This document shows positions 24,604 through 37,954 of a stretch of 64,000 nucleotides of DNA, piece by piece. The position numbers and the translations under genes were made by a program. The notes beneath the pieces are model-generated. The model was not told where the DNA came from and did no database searches. It saw only the letters and a list, made by a program, of their open reading frames with translations. The stretch's first letter is position 1; each line of letters begins with the position of its first letter. Origin of the DNA: Agapanthus africanus (lineage: Eukaryota; Streptophyta; Magnoliopsida; Asparagales; Amaryllidaceae); NCBI GenBank assembly GCA_030015575.1, contig CM057337.1, positions 376,363,582 to 376,427,581 of the forward strand, written 5' to 3'.

Positions 24604-25804
24604 TTCATCCCCACTTCATAAAAAGTATGCACAAGCTCACAAGCTACACTTTGGACCAAGAATGTTTGCATTTTGGGCTCTTAGGCAACTCAAGAAAATT
24701 CTTGAGTTGCCAAATGAGGTATTCTCTTAACAATTAGCATAGTTTTTCTATTTTCCTTTACATACATGTTTGATTAGAACCGATTTAGTGTCGTTTAGTG
24801 AGGTTTGGAAATTTCTAGTTAGGGTTTGAGAATTCTTGAGTTTTGATGTGTAATGGAGGTTAGTAGTGACCTTAAACACCCTTTAGTGATATCATATTAG
24901 ACTAAAACCTGAGACTTAACCCCCAAATATGAACTTTAAAATTCTGCAGATACGGAAATTGTGGGAATTGTGATGGTTTTTGGTTATCTGCTAACACACC
25001 GGGACTCTAAAATTTATTTAGCGAACACAGAGAGATGTGCAGGTGATTTAGAGCATACCCTAAAGACCCGAGCCCCTACTCTAACACCATGGCCGTAATT
25101 AAATTCCCCCTGGCCACAATTTGCAGACTTGACCTGGGTGCTTCATTCTTGCTTCATGGCTCTATTACCTGTAAACTAGACCCTTTACATGTGCAAAATT
25201 GGCTAATTTCACCTAGGGTAAAATCTTGGACTAAATTCATGAGTTGCTGTTTTGATTTTGGGTTATATTTTTCGTATTTTGGATTTTGGATTTTAGCATT
25301 TGTGTTTTATCTCGATCACTTGACGTTTGTACGACGATATCGAGGGTTGTTTGGTGGTTTGAAAGGCGTACTCCATACGTTCTAACCTATAGGCTTTTAG
25401 CGTGTCGTTTTGGTATTGAATTGGGTTTTAATGCGGCACGATACGTTATGATGTGTAGGTACCCCCATGAGGACTTCGAGACGACAAGCAAGCGCGTGGC
25501 GACGTCAGCAACGGCAAGCGAAGAGCAAAGTGAGTAGATATATATCTAAGGGGGAAGTCGGGTGGATGGCGTATAGCACCCCCGCAGTTCGTAGAGTAGT
25601 GTATGGTACATTTTATATGGATATAATTATATGTTTATTGTGAGTTTGTGATTATCTAGATAGACTTTGGGGAGTCATGGATAACCTTAGTGTAATTGGA
25701 TGATAGCGTCATTAGTTAGTTTAGTCGTGAACCTTAGAATAATGTTTACACCCACACGCACGCACGCAAATGCTTACTTTGTTTTACTTGTGCGTGTATG
25801 GGGA

Positions 25805-25833
25805 TATATATACACACACACACACAGAGGTAT

Positions 25834-25868
<35 letters not shown>
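25805..25868. repeat. (CA)n and (TA)n microsatellites in T2
   Basis: A CA run at about 25812-25826 and a TA run at about 25840-25868. T1 has the CA run at the matching place and its long AT run elsewhere. Confidence 0.85.
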
Positions 25869-25869
<1 letters not shown>

Positions 25870-26662
25870 GTATATCTACACATGGATGATGAGGATTGTA
25901 TATGGTATTTTGGAGATGAGTCGATGAGATTAGGCATGATGCTATGAGATCGGTGATATGTTTTGATTCGTATTATGAGATACGACATGAGATTTTAGCG
26001 GGCCTTTAGGCGTGTGTTTTCATACACGCATATATATGCAGATGGTATCAGTTTGTACTAGACTTAGATCAGTACCCCCAGTTCATGAGATATGATGATA
26101 AGGTTACCAGATAAATGATGAGATGAATGTGATATTTGACCCGTACCCAGATTTGGGATGTCGTACGATGGATTTACCGTACGAGCTATATATTGATGAT
26201 AGATCCACACTCTTGACTCGAGGATGTCATATTGTATATTGTATCGTATGTGATACTATTGAGGTGGGATCACCGACTATTATATTTATATATATCGACT
26301 CAGATTTAGGTGGTTTTTCCTTACCCTTTCGATTAGACTGTTCGTTTAGTCCTGTAGTTTACTTGTAGATGTTAGACTAGACTCGAGTCATACCTATTTC
26401 CAAAACTAACGAATCATGAGTATTTTAAAGACACGCCAAGGACGTACCTCTTTTCTTAAAAAACACTGTAGCCCTATTTTCCAAACACCACGATTCGTGT
26501 GATTTCAAATGACAAACTGTATGACTCGTATAACTAATGTAGATTCCTTATTGTTGCTTTTACCTTCCATTTCCAAATATTCATGTGGTTATTAGCGCAT
26601 TTCATGCTTATATACTTGTGATTTATGTTATATTAAATCCGTGCTATCAGGACACCAGCACC

Positions 26663-26728
26663 ATTATCGATGATGCGTATGCTCTTCGTACACCTGCTTG
26701 CCGGCTCACACACTTCATCATCGATAAT
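26663..26728. repeat. 13-bp inverted repeat in T2
   Basis: ATTATCGATGATG (26663-26675) and CATCATCGATAAT (26716-26728). The arms are identical to T1, while the spacer has changed. Confidence 0.75.
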
Positions 26729-28562
26729 TGCTATGTCACTACGCAGTAGGATTGTTGCATCAGGATATGACTTCTTACATGATATACTTGCGTACATACA
26801 TATTGTACACCCATACTTGCATACCTATATGTTTGCGCATACATAGATGATTCTGGCTTGATTTTGGAGATTTGGGAACCGCAAGATATATTTTAAAACT
26901 GGATTCATTTGAAAGAGCGGTTTTCTCTCGACATGTGCATGTTACTGATTCTATGTTGCATGATATACTAATATGCTTACATTTATTTTATATGTCGCAT
27001 ACATCATGCTTTACGATTATACGCATTGAGATATGCTGTTTTCATGAGATTTCAGGAATTGAGAATCGTGGTTATTTCAAAAGAAAATATATATTGTTTT
27101 AAAAACTCGATTTCTCTTGATATGATATTTCAGTGCGTCCACCATGCGTTTTCTCGGTTCTGAGATGTGTGATATATGAAACTCGATTCAAGGAGGCGGA
27201 TGATCCGTTTGCGGGTTCATGGTGGATCCGGTATGGTTCCCCGAGGAGAGAATGTTTTTCTTGGAGTAGACGATAAGATTAGTAGTGTGGGGAGTACCTA
27301 CCAGTGATTGGTTAGACCTGGAGGTTATCCGGAGGATACCGACCAGAGTCGAGAGATGGATATGGGCCGACCCGTTCTGCCAGAGCTCGCGGGCCGATCC
27401 CGCAGACGGAGCCCGAGATTTATGAGGATTTACGTGTCGATGCTGGACACGGGTTTCATGATGTTTCGAGTTTCGATGCTGGACACTCAGGTGCCATGAT
27501 TTAGATGTGTTGCGAGAGACACATGTTGATATATATCCTCATACCTTCATGCATATGCTTTTATGACTTTTACATGCATGATGTTGTTATGTCATTGGTT
27601 GACACGTGGACGAGATCCACATGCATACAGGCATTGATTACATAGTTGGATGATATTCACATACTTATAGACTTCATGATATAGTTGACACTGATTTCAT
27701 GATGATTACATTGATCATATCTCATGTTTATGATATGTTACTACCTGAGGCACTGACATGAGCACTTGGTATTACACTTGGTATAGATGTTTACCCTTGC
27801 CACCTTTACATGCTTCAGACTTTATCATTTGAGGATATATATTACTGATCGTTTTGACCTAGGATTGAGTCATACATACGATTTCTGCTCTGTGATGTTT
27901 TCTACTCACGAGTTGGCAACTCACCCCCGTTGTGCTACAGTTTCTTGCAGGTTTTGTCGTACAGGGTTCATTCCGGCTTTCTGGCACACTGCTCCCATTT
28001 CGAGTGATTGCTTTGGTAGGTGGGTTCACTTGCATCGTGACCACCATTGTACTTATTTATATTCAGTTGTATCTAGTAAACTCTATCAACCAAACTTGTA
28101 CTTTTATTTCAGACTTAGAAAACCAGTTGCTAGTCTTTCGACCTTAGAGTCACGCGTTGTATTATTATGGTTTTCTTGATGTTTTGAGTTTCCTTTTGAG
28201 TTTTGATCCTCGCCCTTCGACGTTGTATATTATGTTGCTTACGTGGTTGTGACCGTCAATTGACGAAGAGCTAGCTCCCGCTTGGGGATGCCTTTATTCG
28301 TATTATGCATGTTGTACCCTTTTTGGGGCCAGTATTTACAAGGAAACTCGGCTGAAATTTTTTAAAAATACTTGAGATTTTAAAATGCATATTCGGCTTA
28401 TGTTATTTAAAAACCCCTTGTTTTAAAACATGTTTTCATCACTTCTTTCTTTAAATGGTTTAGATTTCTGGGATTTCTTGGCTTACTTGAATTAGATGGG
28501 GTCTTATAGACTTCATATGATTCAAGTGCCAGTCGCATGCCATTTCAGGTCATGACACCCGA

Positions 28563-29603
28563 CATCCTAATCGAATGCTCGTCGGAAACTTTATTAGACG
28601 GCCGCACCCCCAATGCCGTCGACGAAGTGCACTAAGGCAGAACACCGCTGCCGCGAGCACCCGAACGGATGCTTTTGGCGACGGGGTTCTCCTACAATCA
28701 CTTGGTCGGGGCTATAGGGCGTGGCTATCTAATAAGGTTACCCGGCGAGGATCCGCGTACGCTACGTGATTGCGACGGACTTTTGGTCACATCAAAATCC
28801 CGTGGCAACTGATCAAATGAGACTAAATTGCTAGATTTATAACATTCAAATTAGTTATCTCATAACTACTTATGGAATCCAAATATTGTATCTCATCACA
28901 TAATATCCGGACGACGTTAAACTCTTTGATCGATTCATCAAAGTCCCATAATTTACTGACAGCTCAACACTTGAGCACAGTTCAATAATACCCAGAATAT
29001 GCCACAGTACCTATGCACCAGCCGTAGAAGGGCAAACCCAAGCCTCACTCATGTTGCCACGGAACTACGTCAAACCTTTGGGTTTGGCCGCAGTTCCGCG
29101 ATCCAAAAAGTCGAGTTAGGGTTTCATTCTTCTAGATGGTTCATAGACTTGCATGTTTTTCCGAATACGTTAAACTTAGGAAAATGGGTTTTTGACATTC
29201 GATCGAACTTTTTAACTTCGCCTAGATAACATGCGAATAACCGAAACAATGTTAAAAATACGAATACGAAACACTCCGAATTGTTTATAGTGTAAGATTA
29301 CATCACATGCAAAATTAGCAAAAACAAACAACACCTGAAACACCAAAACCCAGTCACTTGAACACAGGCAAAAAATCAGGGGGGAGCTTGGATTTTGGCT
29401 GAGATGGGGTAGGTTGTGCTCGGCCAAAAAATCACCAAATTGCCTCAAATTTTGTCAGTGTTCATGTTACATAACACTCTGTACTTGTTTGAAATTTTTT
29501 TTGACAACATTTTAAAATCGACAGCAAGTATGTTTTGGCGATGCAAGTTTCGGAGTATTTCGGTTTCGTAATTGTAAAAAAATCCATATAAATTTCTAGC
29601 ATG
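28563..29603 (-). other. A1 outer leader
   Basis: Non-coding. Matches in reverse the A2 leader at about 49750-50000, and in part the A3 remnant. It includes the GC-rich arms CGGAACTACG (about 29057) and CGCAGTTCCG (about 29089). Small open frames here are not conserved. Confidence 0.7.
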
Positions 29604-29615
29604 GCTCTGATACCA
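29604..29615 (-). other. A1 primer binding site
   Basis: Sense TGGTATCAGAGC, one base from the LTR edge at 29617. Confidence 0.9.
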
Positions 29616-29616
29616 C

Positions 29617-30373
29617 TGCAGGGATACCTAAGACGATATCAAGGTTTTGGGAGTCATCGTCCATGCCAAATTAAAAAATTTGCCGTTTTAGCTAACCCTA
29701 ACTAAGAATCGTTAACTAGAAATCGACGGAAATGAAAATGCAAACACTTTGCAAGTCTAGTGAGCAAAGAATACAACCTTTGTGGACCGATCATTCACTT
29801 CAATATCTCCGTGTAGTAGTCCCCTTCGTTGCGATCGTGAACTCCGGACTCTAGAGAGGCTCCCTTGAAGAAACAGACATGTTTGCTTCGACGACTTCGA
29901 GGCCGAAGATGATCTACGTCGAGGAGACACTAACCCAAGCTATCTCTTCACTAATCATGGAATAAGTGAAGCAAACACCCTATACTAAATGGCAAGTAGT
30001 AGAGGATGATGAAATAGAAATTTTGCTCACATTAGAAATGATTTTCTCACTCAAAATCATCACTTTCCATTGAAGCTAGAAGCTTGAGAGGAGGAAGAAG
30101 ATGAAGAAGAACTCATCATATGAGTAAATCCAAAAGATATTTTGCAACCATGGTGAGTTAATATCATATATTAACCTTTGTAGAGAGTTAACCATGGCTA
30201 GGTTTAATTGGTTGGGTTAACAAATATCTTAGCCAAAACAAAAGTGTGGACTTGGTCATTGAAGCCTACAAACATCTACAAGCTTTCATCCATGACAAAA
30301 TACCACCTTTTGTAATTAGAAAAATAAATAAAACCCTAGCAATTAAACCAAGCATGGTGTAAGTCATACACAC
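29617..30373 (-). repeat. A1 5' LTR, inner third
   Basis: Homologous in reverse to the end of the A2 LTRs (AAATTTTTTAATTTGGCATGG region). B2 cuts it at the CACAC target site. A donor-like AAAG|GTTGTA lies at the complement of about 29771-29781. Confidence 0.85.
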
Positions 30374-32468
30374 TGTAACTGCACGGCGGCGCCCCGGCTG
30401 TCAATCCGAGGCCAAAATGCGGAAACGATACTTTTACAAAACTTGTAAACCGGCACCACCGCACACTATAAAACCCGGATCGGGCCATTAATCTAATCCT
30501 AGCTAACTAAAGAAGGGGTAGAGAGATATACCGAGCGATCCGTGTCCTTCGGTCTTCTCGTCGTCGTCCCGATCTCCCCGCGGAATCTCCGGTCTTCATC
30601 TCCTCGTCGGAAGGGCATCATATCGCCGGGTTCTTTTACGGGCTCCCACCTCTGGACCGAGGCAACTCGGACACGAAGTTGGCGAGCCGACGTGCCCAAG
30701 AAGTGCTGTAGATGAAGTGTAGGATGGTTTGTCTCTTGGGGTTACAAGAAGTTGCATTTTGGTGGAGGAAATGAACTGAACCTTTTGTAGATGAACTTGG
30801 GGATTTTGCAAGCATGAAAAGAACCAAAATCCCCTCACAAAATAATTTCCCTCACCCTTCAAGAAATGGCCGGCCTCATCCTTATGAAGGGGGAGAGCGA
30901 ATCAAAGAGGGGGGGGTGAGAGTGTATCAATAATGTAAGAAAGAATGATGAGTGATAATGAGAGTATCCAATGATCACAACCTACTCCTATCATATCACT
31001 AAAGGTCAAACAATCATGAACCATGGAGTCAACGGAAGCTACACCCATCATGAAGCAAAAGCCTTCTCAATTGTTAATTGCACAATTGCAAATAACCCCC
31101 TCCACCAATTTTCAGCCAAAGAAATGAACAAAGGAAAAATGGCCGAAACGGAAAGTAAACTGGCAACTTCAAAAAACCGATCCCGTAATAAATTACAGGA
31201 AAAACCCGTGACTGTATATACATACCCGCATTTGTATTCCGACCGAATACAAATGCAATGAGACAAAATCTACACTGTACAATACTAGGATCCGGCTTAA
31301 ACCAAAGCCCGTTAGTATTGTCCGTCCGATCATGATCCGTGCAATACCGCACGTATATGATCGAACCCTGCCATATCTCCATACGGTCTCTACAGCGTTT
31401 CCCCCGAAACTTGAGAAAACGGTCTGTGGGGGACTCTAAAGACTCGTTAATACCTTAGTTGTGGATTTAACCACTAGCACGTCAGAGGTATTAGCCATAC
31501 GTAACGGGCTACTAGGTATTGACCAAAAGGGACGTCGATGAGCGAACTCATCCTGACAACTTACTGAGCCTGTCAGTGACAATATCCATATAATCCGGTC
31601 CGTTCTTCTATGAGCATCGCATGGCGGGCCTAGGGGGTTGGTAAAAGTCAGACCCCCAAAAGCGGTACAGGTCGTGTCGGAGTGTAGCCCACAACACCCT
31701 AAGATACTACTGGAATACCTACCAGTAAATCTCCTGCCTTGGCCAAGGACTTCGTGTAATGGCTTTCTTAGACATAGCGCGACCTCAGCCCCAATACCGG
31801 GAGAGACGAACCCCTGAAGATCCGCTCACTGCCTCCATGTGGCTCGGGACTGTACCCAACTAAAACCTGTTTGCACGTCTTCTTTGAGTGTGGTAGGGTA
31901 GTAATCAAAGTACAGTGGGAACTCACACAAGACAAATGACGATCTCAGGTCGATGAACTAACCTGTACACATGTCACCAGGGAACTGCTATCTGACGTCT
32001 GGTATAAGACCAACTAGCATGTTCTCGGCGAGTCCTGTCCAGTGTACTCATAACCCAATGTGCACCTGTATACATCTTAGGTGAACCAACTGACACCAGT
32101 GGCTTGTGAGACCGGCCACCGCCCCTCGTCGGGGTCTCGACTGTATACAGTAGTCTACTCTGGAGTATCGATGCCCTGTCTCGAAACTCCCTCGACTAGG
32201 GACCTTTTAAGGATGTGCTTATAGACCCCAGCTCCCACATATATGATTGCCCTCATACTGCTGGCAGTCAATCAAGAATCCTAGTGGCTCTATTAACGTG
32301 CAATAGTGACCTGTAAGGTCACCTAAAGCAGTACACGATGATAAAGATAAACCAGATAGCATACTATCATCTTGAGTAAGACTGTTCTACCGGTATAGGT
32401 CCTCCCTCAATCATTGCAATCACGTGCCTGTGATCCAATAATTGACTCTGAGGGCACTATCTCCAACA
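30374..32468 (-). repeat. B2 3' LTR
   Basis: 2095 bp. It pairs with 38210-40303 and has the same ends as the B1 LTR. Confidence 0.92.
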
Positions 32469-32482
32469 ATCTCCTACTTGCA
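32469..32482 (-). other. B2 polypurine tract
   Basis: Sense TGCAAGTAGGAGAT next to the 3' LTR, a close variant of the C1 tract. Confidence 0.8.
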
Positions 32483-35030
32483 CTCAAGGCTAATTATTGC
32501 GATGCCGCATACTCACAGCCCGTATGATATCGAACACCCAACTCCTCTACTAATCAGTCTCACAAAACCCATTTGCGAAACTATTGCGTTCGAGGAATAG
32601 CCTCAGCGAGTGGATCCGCTTTGATATTTCTTTCTATGTCTCTCTTTATCTCAAGTTCGCGGAGAAAGCCATCTCCCGAAATGAGCAATACCTATCTTAG
32701 AATATGTTCGGATGTCTGATGGGACCTAGTTCATAAATGAACTCCAAATCCAAACTTCTTAGACTGTATCGTCAACTGAACTTAATCAGTATCCTGCGCC
32801 ATGCCTCCCTCAGTGTCCCCTTGGATCACCTGTCCAAAACACTGCCCCTCGTCAGAGGGAAAACTATAACTCCGACAGTCACTCTGTCATCCAGGTCACT
32901 CTGGAAGCCTGGAATGATAACCGTCTCCTAAAGGAGGCTGCCGTCATCAAATCCTTAGAACATCCACTTATGTTCTAAAACTGCTTCCGATCGTTTCTCC
33001 AGGATTGGATCAATATCAACATATTGCATCTCGTGCAAAAACAACATCTGGTGTGGTACTTGACATTTCATGATTGACTCAATTGCCTAAGCAAGTGATC
33101 TGCCAATCATGCGCATCCCTCTCCCCTTTAGTCTGTAAGACACCTTTAGAGAGGGTGACTCCCTCACCTGCAGGTATACTACCATGCCAGGAGTCGTCCA
33201 TTCTAAATACCATTAGAATGCTGTCTAAGTACCCTGATTGGGAAACTACCCAAATCTAGATCTAAAACCATAGATCTAATAACCTGAATATCTGATGTAA
33301 TATCCATATCCTATGTGGAGAAACCACTGTGTAACAACCAAAATATAACCGATCGTAGTATAGGAATATCACTTCCTACTCTGTGTATGCATCCAGATAC
33401 CAGGACATCACACCCTACTACCTTCTTAACAGATCCATCCCCTATTCTGATGAAGTCAAACCTATGACTGTCACATCAGAAACAGATGATCTATCTCCGC
33501 TATATCTGCTTTAGTCTATAAATAGACATAAGCCTGTTGTCCACCAATGCTTCCGCTGCTCCCACTGATTACGACAACCCTCTGGCAGAGTCATGTGAAC
33601 GTGCACTTCTAAAGCCAGTTCAGAACGACGCTATACTCATCCTCCTGCCGAGTCTCATAGTCTAGAACAACAACAATGGCAAGTCTGGGTAAACAAGAAT
33701 CTCCCTGCCACCATCCTTGAGGCTACCGGAATACCTCTCGGGTGCCTGAGGTTACCCATAATGTCTGCGGAGTGGGCAATGGAATGTCAAACCAGATTGA
33801 ATCTTTAGGTTCTTATCAAATCTTCAGTAATCGTTTGCGGTTCTGGAATCACTTCCAGTTCTACCATACTCCCATTACTGTTTTCTGGAAAAATCCATTT
33901 TACTTAAAACTGTGGCGAGTCTAGAACAATATCACTATCGATCTTCCAGATGGTAGAAAGTCAACCTTCGTCATAGCCTGGGTCAACCCACAAACAGCCA
34001 CTACAGAAACGTGCCTTGAGCTATCTAGAGTCTGGTTCTAAGCATAAGCCGGACAACTCCCCGTACCTTAACATTGTCAAGATATGAACTGTTCTATATC
34101 CAATACAGAAACAGATGCACTAATTTAATTGAACCTGATTCAAATCATGCAACTGTCTCCAGTGCATGTCAACTAAATAGAAGGAGGCCGATCAGCGTTA
34201 CTCAACTTAGGAATGCATCCGGATATGAGTAACCCGATAGATAAGGAAGTTCTCTTAATCATTACTATCAACTGAATACCATTCACAAGTATCTACATCT
34301 TTGGTCACCTTGAAGAATCCCGATACTTGCAACACCTGGTTCTCTACTTTACTCTTATACCTATAACTTCTCAAAACTTGGACCCTGTGTTTCTACGAAA
34401 CACATGTCTAAGAACTAAAGAAGGCATAAGTAAACCGAATATAGTACGAGGACCAACCCCTCTATCCTAATGGACACTGGACAATATACAATACTCTGTA
34501 AAAGTCCTCTGAGTCTAATAACTCAAACGCAGTGCGTCGTAGGTTGAAAACTGTACTTATGGTCAAGAAGAATTACACCGCTGTTTAATACTCCTTACCT
34601 AACCATCCACTTATACAGGTAAATGTCATCGACATAATTTCAAAAAAAGGTATATCTCACTCTATAAAAATAGACGTACAGATATATCAATTTGAAGTTG
34701 GTGCATAACAGCGGATATTCAAAACCAAATATTTGCCGTCCGGCAAACAACCCAGGTGATTTCCTCAAATATCACCAATTACAACGAATCCCGATATAAT
34801 AAGGATGATCACCCAATTCCCAATAACTTACTCCCACTCATCATCTGTAAAACCATACAGATGTGAGAATCATACCTGGTAAATACATACCCTGGAGTAA
34901 GGACTAATTGGGAAATCAGTTTTCTTTTAACAGTACACAGTGAAACTGAAACATTGAAATGTTTCGTAGGGGTATCCTGGTATTCCTAGTAATGCCTCTT
35001 CCATTATCCAGATTCACAACTGTAACCATA
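32483..35030 (-). pseudogene. B2 decayed pol
   Basis: Same layout and similar sequence to B1 pol; the first hundred bases past 32727 differ from the B1 counterpart at about one base in fourteen. Copia RT and RNase H positions are recognisable only by comparison with G1. No frame longer than about 65 residues is sensible. Many breaks. Confidence 0.72.
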
Positions 35031-35049
35031 TATTTCTATGCCATCTCTC

Positions 35050-35860
35050 TACATCCCTTCATATGTCTTTAGTCATTACCTTCTGTACATTCTCTTAGGC
35101 CAAATGGTTTTCTTCCTTCCCTACCATTTGGCACTAGCCTATGCTTTGGAAGAAGACTATCCAATAAGCATAATGGGTGTACTGTCCTAATCCTAGGAGC
35201 ACTCGCAATGAGAGAGAAGGTGAAGATAAAAGACAACCGAATAAACCTTATTCCTATTTCTCCTGAACCAGAATCCATCCCCAAACTGGAACAAGTTCCT
35301 TTCGAGTTCGTATATAACCATACGATGGAGTATCCAATAAACTGTGGATCTTCGTAGTGATACGGAGTGTTCTGGAGAAATACAAAGGTGAAGTGGGAGT
35401 GGTAATGAAATACTTGGTTTTGGTAGTGAATAGTAGTCGCAATTTACTTTGCCCTCCTTCTAATCCCTTTCTTTGTCTTTACATAATACCTTCTGTACAC
35501 CATCGTTAGGCTAATTGGTTTTCTTCATTCCCTACCGGTCGGCACCTGCCTATGGTTTGGAAGAAGACTATCCAATTGGCGTAATAGGTGTACTATCCCC
35601 TAATCTAAGGGGCACTCGCAATCTGAGAGAAGGTAAAAGGAAAAGACAACTGAATAGTCCTATTCGTTTTCTCCAGAACCGGAAACCATCCTCGAATAAA
35701 TTCTTTCGAGTTCGTATATAACCATACGATGGTTTTATCCAATGGAAGTGGACGTTCGTAGTAATACGGGGTGTCCGGGAGAAAAGGGTAAAAGTAGGAG
35801 TAGCAATGAGGTTTGCAACTCAGACAATCCAAAAGTCAGTGTTTTAAGAAGGTTCGGTTA
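35050..35860 (-). repeat. B2 tandem duplication in the gag position
   Basis: Two diverged units, roughly 35050-35440 and 35460-35860, with the same landmarks as in B1. Presence in both B elements shows the duplication predates their insertion. The encoded sequence is unrecognised. Confidence 0.75.
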
Positions 35861-36205
35861 ATCTTGGTCACTGAGTCAAAGTCTAAAGGTCGGGTCATGG
35901 TCGCTGCCAAAGAGAGAGAGAAAAGAAACACTCAGCGTGCACTCTAACCTAGATCATAATGGTTACCAATTTATCTAATCTGGAAACCTTCCACTGTAAC
36001 GTCAAATTCTCCTTCAAACCTGAAACAAGAATTAGTCGGGATCACCCGAGGAGTAAACCAACTCATCAGTGAGAATCGGGATCCAATAATCATCGCATGA
36101 TAACGTGACGGAATCCGCTCACATTATCACACTCCAGAAGGTATGCGCATATTTGGCAAGTTTCAGTTTCTTTAGAAACTCCCGATGTGATTTTTACCCC
36201 ATGCT

Positions 36206-36415
36206 CTTATGACCTTGATTTTGGCCAACAAATCATAAGTCACATGTCAAGTTCTACCCGTCATTCTCCAGGTTGATTTGAACCCACCCGTACCTACCCT
36301 TGACTTTGGCCAACAAGGCAGTACGACTGTCCCAAACCAACGCATCTATCTATGCTGCATATGAATATCCAATAGCTACCAATCACTGTGCCTTGACTTT
36401 GGCCAACAAACACAG
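36206..36415 (-). other. Three-hairpin array of B2 leader
   Basis: Hairpins at 36206-36239 (CTTATGA/TCATAAG), 36289-36325 (CGTAC/GTACG plus CCTTG/CAAGG) and 36386-36415 (CTGTG/CACAG). Two sense loops read TTGGC-CAAA-GTCAAG and one differs by a base. The centre CAAA is the same as in C1. Confidence 0.75.
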
Positions 36416-36962
36416 CTTAAATACTATTGACTATCCATATGAAACGACGGAGGGCTACGAATGGTTTTTGGCGAAAAACCTTTAACGTAATGAACTTGAT
36501 ATCGCTGAAGGAACCGGATAGCTTTATAAAAAAATAGTGACGAAAACTTTTGCTAAAGAGGTCACTCCCGGTGAAGGGATCTCGGCTCTTTCCCCGTAGA
36601 ATGAGGTGCAGTATATTCCAACTGAATACCACGATGCAAAGCAAAAGTAAACGGCAATAATGAAGTTATTGCCCTGACGCAAACTTCTGTCCAAGGGGTC
36701 ACTCCCGGTGAAGGGATCTCGGCCCTTGCCTCGTCGACTGAGGTGCAGGATATTCCAACTAAATATCACTATGCAAAACAAAAGTGAACGTCCTTGCAAT
36801 AACAGCTTTTTAAAAAATTGTTCCAACAACATCAGAATAGGTTTGTTTAGCTAGCATTGATATGAATCAATGCAGTCCCATCAATTGATCACACCAATAA
36901 AGAACGAAAATAATGATGTACGTATATGCCATCCGCATTCGCCACTGGGTCCCGTCATTACC

Positions 36963-36983
36963 CATTAGGTTACTTAACTAATG
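36963..36983 (-). other. CATTAG/CTAATG leader hairpin of B2
   Basis: Both arms differ from B1 (CGTTAG/CTAACG) by one base each, in a way that keeps the pair. Confidence 0.6.
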
Positions 36984-37685
36984 ACAGAGCGGTGACTGGA
37001 CTAGCGCGGATGCAAAATATATACAACATCTACTAGTATATATATCAATATATAATATTCGCTCAAAGCGTGATAAAATGCAACATCACAGAAATGTAAT
37101 AAGCATCACAGAACAATACAGATATCTGGGATCCCCGGGTTTCATAGAGCCGCTACTGAAACCCGACGTTCCCCTGATCGTGTGGATAGCCTATGCAATG
37201 AAATACTAGACCCCTACGGGCGCGGAAAGTTACCCGCCAAAACCTGAAGCGAGGCAGCCCCTTTCAGCAACGTGAATGGACTACACAGCACTTCACGAAA
37301 TCCGGTAACTTGGGCACCCCTCCTGGGTCAACCTGTACCCCGTACGAGTGCGGCAAATAGCCCGCCAATTCTAGAGTAAAGCCCCTTCCGTCTCAATGCC
37401 ATGAGATACGGGCCCGTTGCCCTCTAGAACCCGGCTATCCGTGCACCCCACCTTGGGGTAATCCTAGTACAGAATGTAAAATATACATAAAACTGGTATA
37501 TCGACCTCACCCCGGTCGTGCCCCAAAAGAATAATATACAAACAGGAAGTGACGGCAGTCCACATGTCGGACGCTCGCCCTGCAATATCAAATGTACATA
37601 TTAAAACCAAAACTATACTACCATTGCATCCAGGCTATCCCCCACGACCAATCCGCAACATCACAGCACAACACAGAACATCAAC

Positions 37686-37761
37686 GTGAATGTCACGTTC
37701 GCAAATCCATCTAAAAGGGCTATAGCAGTTAGACGGGATTTACCGATCAAATGACATTCAC
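37686..37761 (-). other. Leader stem GTGAATGTCA/TGACATTCAC, B2
   Basis: Perfect 10-bp arms at 37686-37695 and 37752-37761. Confidence 0.55.
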
Positions 37762-37954
37762 GGTCGCAGATATAATGTAAATACTGTGAACTAACATGTT
37801 TAAAATTTCGATCGATCAAATTTACCGAAGTGGGCCCTAAGCACTACTGTAGCACTCAAAGAAAATCTGGGCCCAAAAAGAATATTCCAAAAACCCCAAT
37901 TTCAACTCAGAAGCCCACTGTAAAAATTCGATGCGATGAACAGTCAAGGTAGCG

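Larger units (their letters stand above)
24042..28557 (+). mobile_element. T2: 4.5-kb solo LTR, Ty3-type
   Basis: A single LTR of 4516 bp, TGTAACATTTCAG...CATGACA, flanked on both sides by CCCGA (24037-24041, 28558-28562). It interrupts the A1 leader. No second LTR, primer site or coding region is present, so it is the product of LTR-LTR recombination. The AT-rich start and great length resemble Tekay/Del chromovirus LTRs; this is inference. T1 is a second copy. Confidence 0.85.

Noticed and set aside
24292-24730. Frames in a CT- and GA-rich stretch as exons of a host gene
   Set aside because: Low-complexity composition inside the T2 solo LTR, with no conserved protein motif.
16013-28557. 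T1 and T2 as the two LTRs of one 12.5-kb element
   Set aside because: T2 has its own exact CCCGA duplicates on both sides, and the sequence between T1 and T2 is Copia A1 pol and leader, not the inside of a Ty3-type element.
29604-29615. Initiator Met-tRNA-like sequences as tRNA genes
   Set aside because: Only the 12 bases complementary to the tRNA 3' end are present, always one base from an LTR edge. No cloverleaf can be formed.
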